From contig NW_020954570.1 of the NCBI RefSeq assembly GCF_900497805.2, positions 15,770,459 to 15,834,458 of the forward strand: 64,000 bases of DNA, read 5' to 3'. Source of the DNA: Vombatus ursinus (taxonomy: Eukaryota > Chordata > Mammalia > Diprotodontia > Vombatidae). Of this stretch, positions 1-10,040 are shown one piece after another; within the stretch, counting starts at the first letter, position 1; every line of letters starts with the position of its first letter. Under the pieces are notes generated by a model. That model was not told the DNA's origin, searched no databases, and was given only the letters and a program-made list of their open reading frames with translations. The translations under genes were made by a program, and so were the position numbers.

Positions 1-70
1 CCAATAAGCATTTATTCAGCACTTACTGTGTTCTACATGCTGTACTAAATACAGGGAATTTAAAAAAAAA
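1..70 (-). mobile_element. L2 LINE 3' end fragment
   Basis: This is the reverse complement of the L2 3' terminus: it reads 'aataagcatttattcagcac' and then the 'tgctgtactaaatacaggga' stretch, which on the other strand is the usual L2 ending. It is cut by the window edge, and an A-run follows. It lies next to a plus-strand L2, so two L2 copies sit tail to head here. Confidence 0.6.
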
Positions 71-929
71 AACAACAACCTGACATTCCATGTCTCCCCA
101 TTCTTCACCCTTCTTAATTTTATTTATTTTTCATTCTTACCAAGACCTCCAATACATCCACCCTTTACTTTCTCAGCAATCATACCTGCTCTGACTTTGC
201 TTGTCTCTTTTCCCAATCTTGACCACACAGTTAACCAGTTCAACTCCATACTGCCCTCTATTAAAATCTTTTGTTCTCTTACCATATCACTGCCCATACC
301 TTGTCAAACTACACTCCTAGGTTGTTCCTTTCATCTATTTCTCTGCTTCTATTCTCATGCTACTGAAAGAAGTTAGAAGTCACACAGGCATGCAGACTGG
401 CTACCCTACAAATTTACATTATCTAATCTCAACTGTTCTCTGACTGCAGCAAGGTAAACCGTTTACTCCTCTCTAATTGATTTTCTATCCTCCTTACACA
501 GGTTGTTCCAAACTTTTTTCTTCTTTACTAAAACCTCCCACATCTTTCCCTCACCCAATTCTCTCAACTAAAGACTCAACTTCATCTCATGTTTTACTGA
601 GAAAAACCATTTGCCATGAATTCCTTTTTTTCCCCTCCTCTACAGAACCAAACTCCTTGACCTCATTCCCTACTCTCTTCTTTTTTCTAGACTTTCATAA
701 AGAGGTAATCTAATTTTTCCCCTAGGCCATCATGTGCCCTTAATCTCATCTCTTCCCATCTTTTGCAGAATATCATTTTATTGTCTCAGTCGTTCCCCCT
801 TGCCTATCTATTGATTCCTTGCTTGGTCTCTTTCATCCTTAAAAAAAGAAAAAATAAGCTTCATTAGATACCACCACCTCCACAAGCTATCATCTTTTTA
901 TGTGTCCTCTCTTAGCCAAATTTGTAGAT

Positions 930-1570
930 AAAAAGCTGTTTACACACTTTGCCTATGTTTGATCTCCTTCACTATCTTTTCAAATTTTTGCAGTGTGGTT
1001 TCCTGTCTTACCTCTCAACTGACACAGTTTTCTACAAAGTTTCCAGTGATCTTTTATTTGCTGAATCTGATGGTCTTTTTTATAACCTCAGCTTTCTTGA
1101 GCTTTCTGCAGTATTCAGCACTGTTGAATACCGTTTCCTTCTACATACTCTTTCCTCTGGGTTTTCATGACATTACTTTTTCCTTGTTCATCTCTGGCCT
1201 GTCTGACCAGTCTAATTTAATTTTGTTGGGTCATTATCCATTCATATCACATTTCTTATCTTAAGGTGTACTCTAAGCCACTGTTCCAGGCATTCTTTTT
1301 TATTTCTCTGTACATTCTCTCATTTAGTGAGCTCGTCATCTTCTGCTAATTTAATAACCATCTTTGTGCAAATGACACCCAGATCTTTACACCTAGTTAT
1401 CTTGAACTCCAGTCTACATATTTAAGTGATTATTGGGAATTTGAAACTGCAAGTCTCACAGGTTCCTCAAACTCAGTATGTCCAAACTGGACCTTTTTAA
1501 ACCCATCTCTCTTCACATCCACATTTCTGACCATGGCGCCACCATGTTTCTAGTCTTCTAAGTACATGAT
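930..1570 (+). pseudogene. L2 reverse transcriptase remnant
   Basis: Around 949-1170 one frame reads LELSAVFSTVEYRFLLHT, aligning with the CR1/L2 RT motif-A block that normally reads LLDLSAAFDTVDH. Both aspartates of that block are replaced here (D to E and D to S), so catalytic function is lost. The following 'SDQSNLILLGH' region matches the family's SDRS block in a shifted frame. This is a fossil of LINE coding sequence rather than a host gene. Confidence 0.6.
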
Positions 1571-2345
1571 TTTGTCATTATCCTTCACTCCTCATGCTCT
1601 TTCACTTTATATATCTAGTAAATTGCCAAATCCTGTAGTTTCTACATTCATAGCATCTCTCTCATGCCCTCCTGTCACTACTGTTACAGATGCCTTCTTA
1701 ATTTAGGATCTTTTGCTTATACTATTGCTATGGCCTCCTAACTGCTCTCCCAGCCTTGATTCTCTGCCCAATTAAATCCAGTCTCTACTTAGCTGCCAAA
1801 GTGATATTCCTTAAGCACTATTCATATCATGCCACTAACCTACTCAAAAAACTCAAATGGCTCCCTATTGCCTCTTGGATCAAATAGAAATGTCTCTGGC
1901 TTTCAGCCTCATACATTACTTTAAATTACTCATATATTATTTCTATCTTTACAGCTTTATCATACATTACTCACTTTCCTGAATTTTACCTTTCAGGCAA
2001 ACTAGCCTTCTTGCTCTTACACACAAACACTCCATCTCTGTTCCCTCTTCTTTTTTAGTACAGTCTATTCCCCATACCTGGAATGCACTTCCTGACTTCT
2101 CCCTCTTAAAATCCTTAGCTTCCTTTAAGATTCACTTCAAACTCTACTACTACATGAAGCTTTTCCTGATGATACATCACTCTACAGCTGTTGGCACTGT
2201 CCTTCTTCAACCTATGTTGAGCTTATTTCTTAAATATTCTGTGTATAGTTGTAGATGTATATGTTGTCTCCATAGCTTGTAATCTCCTTGGGGGCAGGGA
2301 TACTTTTTTGTCCATTTTCTAGGGACTAACATAGTACTTGGAATG

Positions 2346-2593
2346 TTTTTGTTATTCAGTCATATCTAACTCTTCATGACCCCATTTGGAGTTTTCTTGG
2401 CAAAGAAACTGAGGTAGCTTGCCGTTTTCTTCTCTGACTCATTCTACAGAGGAGAAATTAAGGCAAACAGGGTTAAGCAACTTATCCAGGGTCACACAGC
2501 TAGTAAGTATCTGAGGTGGGATTTGAAGTCAGGAAGATAAGTTTTCTCAACTTCAGGCCCAGAATTCTATCTACTGTGCCACCTAGCTGCCCC
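2346..2593 (-). mobile_element. tRNA-derived SINE with RTE/Bov-B-like tail (Mar1-type)
   Basis: Read on the minus strand, it starts with the 'ggggcagctaggtggcacag' head (an A-box-like Pol III promoter region) and ends with a tail close to RTE/Bov-B 3' sequence ('gagaagaaaacggcaagcta' region). It lies inside the L2 3' end. The flanks 'cttggaatgtt' and 'cttggaacatt' look like a slightly decayed target-site duplication. The plus-strand segment 'gggtcacacagctagtaagt' marks the tRNA-related body. Confidence 0.8.
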
Positions 2594-2773
2594 TCTTGGA
2601 ACATTGTAGGTGTTTAATAAATATTTCTTGATTAATTTATTCATGTTGATTGAACTATTACCAACTCTCTCTCACCAGTTCCCATGACATTATCATGGCA
2701 ACTATTTATCTTATGCTATTCTCTGTCTGGCCAAAGGCCTACACTTGAGCATCCTATTGACCCTGCCACCCTC

Positions 2774-2778
<5 letters not shown>

Positions 2779-2852
<74 letters not shown>
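2779..2852. repeat. (CT)n microsatellite
   Basis: A 74-bp near-pure CT/GA dinucleotide run with one TTT interruption. The Ser-Leu and Arg-Glu open frames across it are artefacts of the repeat. Confidence 0.97.
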
Positions 2853-2855
<3 letters not shown>

Positions 2856-3855
2856 GCAACATATTCTAAAATGACCCTACCTATCAAACTTGATATTTCC
2901 TTCATGTTCTTCTTTCAACATCTGTTAGGAAGATGCGTTCCTACAAACTAATATAAATGTAGGAATCGAAACTGATAAATTTTGATAAGTGTGTTATCTT
3001 AGTGTGTTATCTTGGTTATTTGCACAAAATAACTTGCTCTATAAAAATAAGGGGTTAGATGTAATCTTGTAGGTCTTTTTCGTCGTATAAATTATCTCTG
3101 ATTTTGAAGCACTGTAACAGAAAAGTGGGAAAGATATTTCAGGGTAGGGAATTATCCAGTCTTCCTTTAAATAACATTATGAAGATGGAGGAGTTGAGAG
3201 TTGAGAGCTTTACTGACCCAATTTTGATTCCTAGAATTGTAGAGGACAGGATTTTTGTTTTTGTGGTAACCTCAAAGATAAAATCTACCTGGTAGGGCAG
3301 ACTCAGTGGGAAAACAAAATACTATATAATACAGCAAAAAAAAAAATATTAACATGGAAACAACTCCACAGCAACACAATTTCCCTGAGCTTGACATATG
3401 TTGAGGACAAATGGCAACATCACCAAGGCAAGGCATGTCAGAGCAATTTCTCTAAAATGAGCTGTATTAAATAGAACAGGAACATTTAATATCCTGTGGA
3501 CACAACGTAGTAAAATCTTGAGGGATGAGACAGAAACATGGAATGTGTGGAATAAATAGCATCTGACAGTCTAATATGGCTACTTATATGGCAGTGAGGG
3601 AGGATTCCAAGGTAAAATGGCTGGGGTTTTATTGTTTGTTTGTTTATTTGATTGTTTTTAGCAGACCTGTTATGCAAGGGCAAGGAGGCATAACTATAAG
3701 CATCAACAGTTCAATCATTAGTGGCCATGGCCCCAAATTAAAGGATAATCTTGGTGGTGGTGTACTAAAATTTTCAAAGAATTTAATCAATCTCTTCAGT
3801 CACATCAAGGGCAGCTTCTTCTAATTTGAATGCTAATCAGCTGTAAATAAAATTG
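2853..3855. other. Unassigned sequence, no gene seen
   Basis: AT-rich, with short A-runs and an open frame of at most about 80 codons (3576-3824). I recognise no repeat family, splice-flanked exon or protein motif. Confidence 0.5.
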
Positions 3856-3960
3856 ATTCATGGATTTGGAAAGGAGCTCAGAGATCATCTTGTCCACCTC
3901 CCTCATTTACAAATAAGGAAAATGAGACCCAAAGAACTGAAGTAATCTGCCCAAGGTCAC
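3856..3960 (+). mobile_element. MIR-like SINE fragment
   Basis: Contains 'gagatcatcttgtccacctc', then 'aatgagacccaaagaactga' and 'ctgcccaaggtcac'. This is the core of an ancient mammalian MIR-related SINE (usual form: gatcatctagtccaacc, then gaggaaactgaggcccagag, then ttgcccaaggtcaca). Both ends are lost. Confidence 0.6.
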
Positions 3961-4730
3961 AAAAAAAATTAGTTTTAAAGGCAGAGAAGGAGCTAAAAAT
4001 GGGATTCCATTGTGTGGTGAAAAGAATATTGTATTTTCCTTCTGTATTTCACCAGAGCTAGGCCTGATCTGGCACCTCAGGAGAGAAGGGAAAGGACATG
4101 ACCTTGAAGCATAACATATAGGTACCACATGCTTTCACCCATGTGTAGCTATTGTTGAACATTGGGGAATCATGCAGGAAAGGATCTATGTGGTAATGTT
4201 TTTTTAATTACTTTTTAAATTTATTTTTAAAAACTCTGCATTTAATAATGCAAAAAAATGCAAAAAAAATCCAAAAAAGAAGGTTATACACAGTTGAATA
4301 GAAAAGATATATTGGATATGTGTTGCCCATGTAGATTATATGTATGTTCATGTAGGTTGTGTAAAGGTGGCTCACAAAGAGACATAAATAGGGATCATCA
4401 GAACTTATCCCACATCTCCCCAATGGAGACTTCTTGAATATTATTGGTCTATATATGTTTTTGTTTGTTTGTTTAGGTTAAAGCTGCTTTCTTTGTCACT
4501 ATTTCCTTAAAGGAGAAAAGGTATTCAAAGTTTATGTCTATTGGTTTGAATCTTTTCCACTAAATTTTAGTTATACAAAAGATCATAACAAATAGTAAAT
4601 AGTAATTAAACTCATTTATGCAATCAGATAGCAAAGAAAAATCAGAAAAGTAATAAAGATTAGAACTTAGAACATTAGCAGAAGTTATACAGAATGAATG
4701 AGCTTTCCCACTAGGCTTTAGATAACTCAG
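3961..4730. other. Unassigned AT-rich sequence
   Basis: No coding signal. The stretch 4200-4440 is A-rich with 'aaaaaatgcaaaaaa' tracts. The block 4570-4710 has the texture of a diverged interspersed repeat, but I cannot name a family. Confidence 0.45.
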
Positions 4731-4905
4731 GAGAGAGAGACAGAGAGAGAGAGGAAGAACGAGAACGAGAACAAGAACAAGAACAAGAGCAAGAACAAGA
4801 AGAACAAGAACAAGAACAAGAACAAGAACAAGAACAAGAACAAGAANNNNNNNNNNAAGAACAAGAACAAGAACAAGAACAAGAACAAGAACAAGAACAA
4901 GAAGA
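4731..4905. repeat. (GA)n then (AACAAG)n hexanucleotide repeat with assembly gap
   Basis: A GA run passes into 'gaacga' units and then a long AACAAG hexamer array, broken by 10 Ns at 4847-4856. The hexamer units continue in phase on both sides, so the gap probably hides more of the same repeat. The Ser-Cys minus-strand frame is a by-product of the repeat. Confidence 0.95.
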
Positions 4906-5461
4906 AAGGAAGCTTGATTTCATCCAGGGGAAAATTCCCTAAAATCTCAGAAAAGTTGGAAATCTGGGAAATTTTAAGGAGCTAGCTTATCTGTATATTT
5001 TTGCTTCCTAAGTCTATTCTATTTCTCTTAGAATTTCTCCCTGAAGAGTGTCTAGTACTATGTGTGCTGTATTTCCAATCTGGAAGGAAGAAGTTTTTTT
5101 TTTTTTTCCTTTCCCAGACTCTTCTGCTAATTTAGCACCTCATGAAGATGTGCAATGTTGAATAATATTTCTCACCACCGATGAGGACAGTCTTATGTGA
5201 ATGCCCAAGTGCGTACCCAGGATTACACCTGTTTGCAGCTATAGTAAGTAAAGAGAGACATATTGGGAGATACTGTGATTAAGGAATCAGGAGGCCCAGG
5301 GTATCTGAGAATTCGTCAACATGCATAATAAATTTCCCAAGTATAAAGACAGGGGTGAGGATTAAGAGAGAAGCTGAGCTAGTTCACAGTTGCTATTAGT
5401 TTGAGGAATAGTCACAAAAATTGAATAATTTAAATGCAGAACAGGCTTAATGTCTGCAAAG
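4906..5461. other. Unassigned sequence, no gene seen
   Basis: A poly-T run near 5094-5108 is the only notable item. I see no repeat family or coding signal. Confidence 0.45.
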
Positions 5462-5640
5462 GTAGATATATATATGTATATGTATATGCACATATATATG
5501 CACACACATCTGTCTATATGTATATACATGTCTGTCTATATGTATGTATGTATTTTATATATGTCTATGTCTGTGTATCTCTGTATGCATATATATGTCT
5601 ATATGTATGTGTGTGTATATATACATATATTATACACACG
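5462..5640. repeat. Imperfect TATG/TATA/CA microsatellite cluster
   Basis: Alternating purine-pyrimidine units (tatatg, tgtatg, cacaca) over about 180 bp. Tyr/Val-rich open frames across it are artefacts. Confidence 0.9.
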
Positions 5641-5771
5641 TCTTGTTGTTTTCACTTGCCTAGATTCATTCTCAGATTTCATTCATATTAGACCCAAAAC
5701 ATTTGTGTCCCCCAAGATACAAGTAGTCAGATCCACACAGTGCTATATTTTCTTTTAAACTGGAATCCTAG

Positions 5772-5929
5772 GGACAGCTTGGTGGCACAGTGGTTAGAGC
5801 ATTGGCCCTAGATTCAGGAGGACCTGAGTTCAAATCCAGCTTCAGAGACATAATACTTACTAGCTGTGTGACCCTGGGCAAGTCACTCACCCCCATTGCC
5901 TAACCAAGTTAAAAAAAAAATAAAAAATA
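5772..5929 (+). mobile_element. tRNA-derived SINE, relatively young
   Basis: Starts 'gggacagcttggtggcacag', carries a B-box-like 'gagttcaaatcc', then 'ctagctgtgtgaccctgggc', and ends in 'cattgcctaaccaag' plus an A/T-rich tail. It is flanked by near-identical 'aactggaatcctag' and 'aactgaaaccctag', a clear target-site duplication. The head and boxes are well preserved. Confidence 0.88.
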
Positions 5930-6116
5930 AACTGAAACCCTAGTTCTTCCTCTTCTCAAAATGATATTGGGAATCAAATATCCCATGAGGAATTAAGCAG
6001 GATTTTTCAGAGAATTTCTAATCCTAATCCGAATGACACATGTGGCAGAAATGTAGCCATTGCTGGTCAGGAGACACCAATCAAACAATAGGCTTCGACA
6101 AGAAGATTCTCTATAG

Positions 6117-6247
6117 CAGTGGCTTTGAAACTTTTTTATTACAGAGCACTTGTACACTCTTAAAAATCATTTAGCATCCCCAAGACCTTTTGTTTGTGTA
6201 GGTTAAAGCTATTGATGTTTAATTTATTAAAAATTTAAAATTTGACA
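6117..6247 (+). mobile_element. Ancient DNA-transposon-like repeat, left part
   Basis: Begins 'cagtggctttgaaacttttt', a hAT-like terminus, and continues 'cactcttaaaaatcatttag' and 'ccttttgtttgtgtaggtta'. I recognise this as a widespread ancient mammalian interspersed repeat whose next part should read 'cattacatgttaacataa'. That part appears at 12140-12170, beyond the L1 pile, so the element was split by later insertion. The superfamily is not certain. Confidence 0.5.
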
Positions 6248-6890
6248 CTTCCAGGAGCCAAGATGGTGGAGTAAGAATTAGTCGTTCTCATCCTCTCTTA
6301 TTGACTTCTGAAAGACCAGAAAATATCCCTCCAGGAAAAATCCTGGAATAGCTTAGCCACCAGAAGATGGGGTACAGCATTCCTGTAGCCCAGGAAGCTT
6401 AGGGGATTAACAGGAAAGGCCCCTCTTGCTCTGGGGGTGGAGGAGCAGTACAGGACTGGAGGTGCCCCAGAAAGCCAGCGGCAAACACCACCTCACCAAA
6501 CCAAACTGAGTACCAAGGTGGTGGAGTAGGCAAGTGCCAACACCAGTACCCTCCAGTGCCTCAGCACAGGGTAAACACCAGATCACCAGCTCAGAAAACC
6601 ACCATGTGTGCTGGTGTTCTCTAGCAACTAAATCTCTCAGTGCTTCAGCACAACTACAGGCTGGCAGACATACTCTAGCGACCAAACACTTGAGTGCTTT
6701 AAAGAAGCCTGGTGAGCATGTGTCTTCCAGGGGCCAGACCTACCACTCCCACCCCCAGAACTCCAGTGCTGCTGACATCTCTCAGTACCAAGTAACCAGC
6801 CAGATGAGAACAGCTGCCAACTGCCAACACCTGAGGCCCTAGCACACAAAACCAGTGACCAAGTCCTGAGCTCCCAGCACAAAATGCCTG
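6248..6890 (+). mobile_element. Older L1 5' UTR segment
   Basis: Starts 'cttccaggagccaagatggt', the conserved 5' terminus of these L1s, followed by about 640 bp of C/A-rich sequence of a different subfamily from the copy at 7220. It stops where ORF1 coiled-coil sequence begins abruptly near 6891, and the ORF1 start region is absent. It may belong with the L1 body that resumes at 10041. Confidence 0.65.
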
Positions 6891-7219
6891 GCAAAAGAGA
6901 TCCAAAAAGCCAATGAGGAGAAGAATGCCTCAAGAAGCAGAATTGGCCAAATGGAAAAGGAAGTTCAAAAGCTCACTGAAGAAAATACTCCCTTAAAAAC
7001 TAGAATGGAGCAAATGGAAGTTAATGACTTGATGAAAAGTCAAGACATTGTAAAACAAAACCAAAAAAATGAAAAAATAGAAGACAATGTTAAATATCTC
7101 ATTGGAAAATAACTGACCTGGAAAATAGATCCAGGAGAGATCACTGAAAAATTATTAGACTACCTGAAAGCCATGATCAAAAACAGAGTCTAGACATCAT
7201 CTTTCAAGAAACTATCAAG

Positions 7220-8498
7220 GGGGCAGAGCCAAGATGGTGGAGTAAAAGCAGTGACTTGCTTGAGCTGTCCCCCAAACCCCTCCAAATACCTATAAAAATG
7301 GCTCTAAACAAGTTCTAAAGCAGCAGAACCCACAAAAAGACAGAGTGAAACAAATTTTCAGCCAAACACAGTCTGGATGGTTGATCAGACAGGTATATCA
7401 CACCGGGCGGGGAGAGGAACACAGTTCGGCATGGGTGCGCAGGTTGCAGCGAACCTGGAGCAGGCCTCAGAGGACTGAATCTCTGGGCAGCTGTAGTGGT
7501 TTGCAGACTTCTCAACCCATGAACACCAAAAACAACTTAGAAGGTCAGTGGGAAAAGTATGTTTTGGGCGGTGCTGAGAGAGAAGGATGGTGAGGTTCCA
7601 GCCCCTTTCCCCAAGGTTGGCAGGGCAGCAGCAGCAGCTGCCTCCTGAGCTTCTGGCCCACAGACTGAGGGGGAATCGAGGGACTGATCAGGGGGGTATT
7701 GCAGGGATCTCTCTGCTGGTGCAAGATTCTCTTGCTTTGCCCGTGCTTGGATCTGGGTCACAGTTCTGGGTGGCAGTCCTGGGGTGAGGGGGAGCTCTGG
7801 CGGTGGAGCTTGTAGTGGTTGGGGAGAGGAAACCCTCCTCAAAGTTCCAAGACAGAAAAGAGTGCTCATAGATGAGAGCACAGGCGAAGAAAGGAGTTAA
7901 CACCTTGCCCTTGATCATAGCACCTTGGAAGAACTGAAAATTTACACGTCCCTAGAAGTATTTCTGAAAACAGCTGCATAAAACCCCTGAAGCTTGGGAC
8001 AGTACATTCTCCACACTGGAAACAGACTCCTATTTTATCATAGAGTTTATAGCTCAAATAATTGGCTGAAATCATGAGCAAGCAGCACAAAAAGAATCAG
8101 ACTATATTATCTTACTTTGATGACAAAGAAGATCAAAACATACAACCAGAAGAAGATAACAAAGCCGAAGCTCCTACACCCAAAGCCTCCAAGAAAAATA
8201 TAAATTGGTCCCAGGCCATGGAAGAGCTCAGGGACAGGGTCAAAAGAGAGGATAGAATAAATGGGGGGGGTAGGATAGGATGAAGGGAAATATACTTAGT
8301 TTTTCACAACAGGACTACTGTGGAAGTGTTCTGAATGACTACACATCTATAACTTGTATCGAGATGCTTGCCTTTTCAATGAGGGTGGGTGGGGAGGAAG
8401 GAAGAGAGAAAATTTGTAACCCAAAGTTTTAAAAACACATGTTAAAAATTTAAAAAAAAGAATAAATAAAAAAATTTTTAAAATGGAGGCAGAAAAAA
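7220..8498 (+). mobile_element. Internally deleted L1: 5' UTR plus ORF1 start joined to 3' UTR
   Basis: A complete 5' end ('ggcagagccaagatggtgga'), about 850 bp of GC-richer 5' UTR, and an ORF1 start at 8074 reading MSKQHKKNQT. About 52 codons follow, as far as SQAMEEL. Near 8229 the sequence jumps to L1 3'-tail sequence ('gggacagggtcaaaagagag') and ends in an A-rich tail. It inserted into the ORF1 of the HAL1 element around it. Flanks 'aagaaactatcaag' (7206-7219) and 'aagaaattatcaaa' (8499-8512) are the target-site duplication. No GT donor is visible at the junction, so a deletion fits better than splicing. It cannot encode a full ORF1 or any ORF2. Confidence 0.8.
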
Positions 8499-9078
8499 AA
8501 GAAATTATCAAAGAAAACTGCTCTGATATTCTAGAACCAGAGGGTCAAACAGAAATGGAAAGCATCCACCAATCATTTCCTGAAAGAGATCCCTAAAGCA
8601 AAACTCCTAGGAACGTTAGAGTCAAATTCCAGAGCTCCTAGGTCAAGGAGAAAATATTGTAAGCAGCCAGAAAGAAACAATTTGAGTATTGTGGAAACAC
8701 AATCAGGATAACACAAGAGTTAACAGCTTCTACAGTAAGGGACTGGAGGGCTTAGAATATGATATTCTGGAGGTCAAAGGAGATAGGATTACAATCAAGA
8801 ATCACCTACCCAGCAAAACTGAGCAGTATATACTCCTTCAGGGGAAAAATGGATATTCAGTGAAATAGAGGACTTTCAAGCATTGTTGATGAAAAGACCA
8901 GAGCTGAATAGAAAATTTGACTTTCAAATACAAGACTGAAAAGAAACATGAAGAGGTAAATGGGAAAGAGAAATCACAAGAAACTTATTAAGGTTGAAAT
9001 GTTTACATTTTTGCATGGAAAGATGATATTTGTAACTCATGAGACCTTTGTCACTATTAGGGTAGTTGGAGGGAAAAT

Positions 9079-9084
9079 ATATGT

Positions 9085-9118
<34 letters not shown>

Positions 9119-9123
9119 GGGGG

Positions 9124-9157
<34 letters not shown>

Positions 9158-9172
9158 AAGAGAGAGATGGCA
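9079..9172. repeat. (ATAG)n/(GA)n microsatellite inside HAL1
   Basis: About ten ATAG units followed by a GA-rich run. Related copies at 29070 and 10890 have only a short 'atagacagag' at this place, so the array grew after insertion. Confidence 0.9.
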
Positions 9173-10040
9173 CAGGGTGATTTGAAGATGAAGGGGTGAT
9201 ATCTAAAAATAAAATTAAGGGGTGAGAGAGGATCATATTGGGAGGAGAAAGGGAGAGATAGAATGGAGTAAATTATCTCATAAAACAGACAAGAAAAAGC
9301 TTTTATAGTGAAGGGGAAGTGGGGGAAGGTGAGAGGGAATGAATAAATATTGCTCTCATCAAATTTGGCTTAAAGAGTGAATAACATACACACTCAATTG
9401 GGCATGGAAATCTATCTTAACCTGCAGGAAAACAGGGGGGAAGAGTGTAAGAGTGCAGGGGAGATGATAGAAGGGAGGGCAAATTGGGGGAGAAGGCAAT
9501 CAGAAATATACACTTTTGAGTTGGGACAGGGTCAAAAGAGAGAATAAAATAAACAAGGGGCGGGATACGATGAAGGGAAATATAGTTAATTTCTCACAAC
9601 ATGACTACCATGGAAGTGTTTTGCATGACTACTCATGTATAACCTGTATTGAATTTCTTGCCTTCAAAATGAAGGTAGGTGGGGAGGGAAGAAGGGAGAA
9701 AATTTGGAACCCAAAGTTTTGAAAACAAATATTAAAAATTGTTTTTACATTCAACTTGGAAATAAGATATACAGGCAATGGGGTATAGAAATCTATCCTG
9801 CCCTACAGGAAAATTGAAGGGGAAGGGGATAAGAGAAGGGGGGTGATAGAAGAGAGGTCAGATGAGGGGAAGGGGCATTTAGAATGCATGCTGTTTTGGA
9901 ATGGGGCGGGGCAAGATGGGGAGAAAATTTAGAACTCAAAATCTTGTGAAAGTGAATGTTGAAAACTAAAAATAAAGAATTAGAAAAAAAGAAAAAAGTA
10001 AAAGTAAAAAAGTGAAGAAAAAAATAAAAAAGAAAGAAAG

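Larger units (their letters stand above)
100..2650 (+). mobile_element. Long L2 (CR1-clade) LINE copy, SINE-interrupted
   Basis: About 2.3 kb of L2 sense sequence, including part of the coding region, which is unusually long for an L2 copy. In order it holds C/T-rich coding-derived sequence, a decayed reverse transcriptase segment near 930-1250, the 'ctcaaactcagtatgtccaa' block near 1470, the 'gctgccaaagtgatattcct' block near 1790, 'tggctccctattgcctcttg' near 1860, and the 3' UTR 'atctccttgggggcaggga' near 2282. It ends in 'gtgtttaataaatatttctt' near 2610-2630. A SINE splits the 3' end at 2346-2593. Stops and small indels occur throughout, so it is an old, dead copy. The upstream limit is uncertain. 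Confidence 0.75.
6891..10040 (+). mobile_element. HAL1-type (half-L1) element, 5'-truncated and split
   Basis: ORF1-derived sequence starts in the coiled-coil part (6891-7219), is interrupted by another L1 (7220-8498), and resumes with the RRM/C-terminal part (8499-8940). No ORF2 follows. The text passes directly into the long inter-ORF region (8950-9400) and then two tandem L1-like tails: one ending in 'aacccaaagttttgaaaaca' near 9730, the other in 'aactcaaaatcttgtgaaag' near 9950. The same architecture occurs at 27037-29869, so it is a family feature and not a local accident. ORF1 carries stops and frameshifts. An (ATAG)/(GA) microsatellite has expanded inside it at 9079-9172. Confidence 0.72.

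Noticed and set aside
4711-4923. Ser-Cys repeat protein
   Set aside because: Translation of the AACAAG hexamer array across an N gap.
7537-7881. 114-codon minus-strand frame
   Set aside because: Antisense of the L1 5' UTR at 7220-8498, with an alanine run from a CAG/CTG-like tract.
8222-8240. Spliced L1 retrocopy at the ORF1-to-tail junction
   Set aside because: ORF1 sequence at the break in other copies has no GT donor, so a deletion or template switch fits better.
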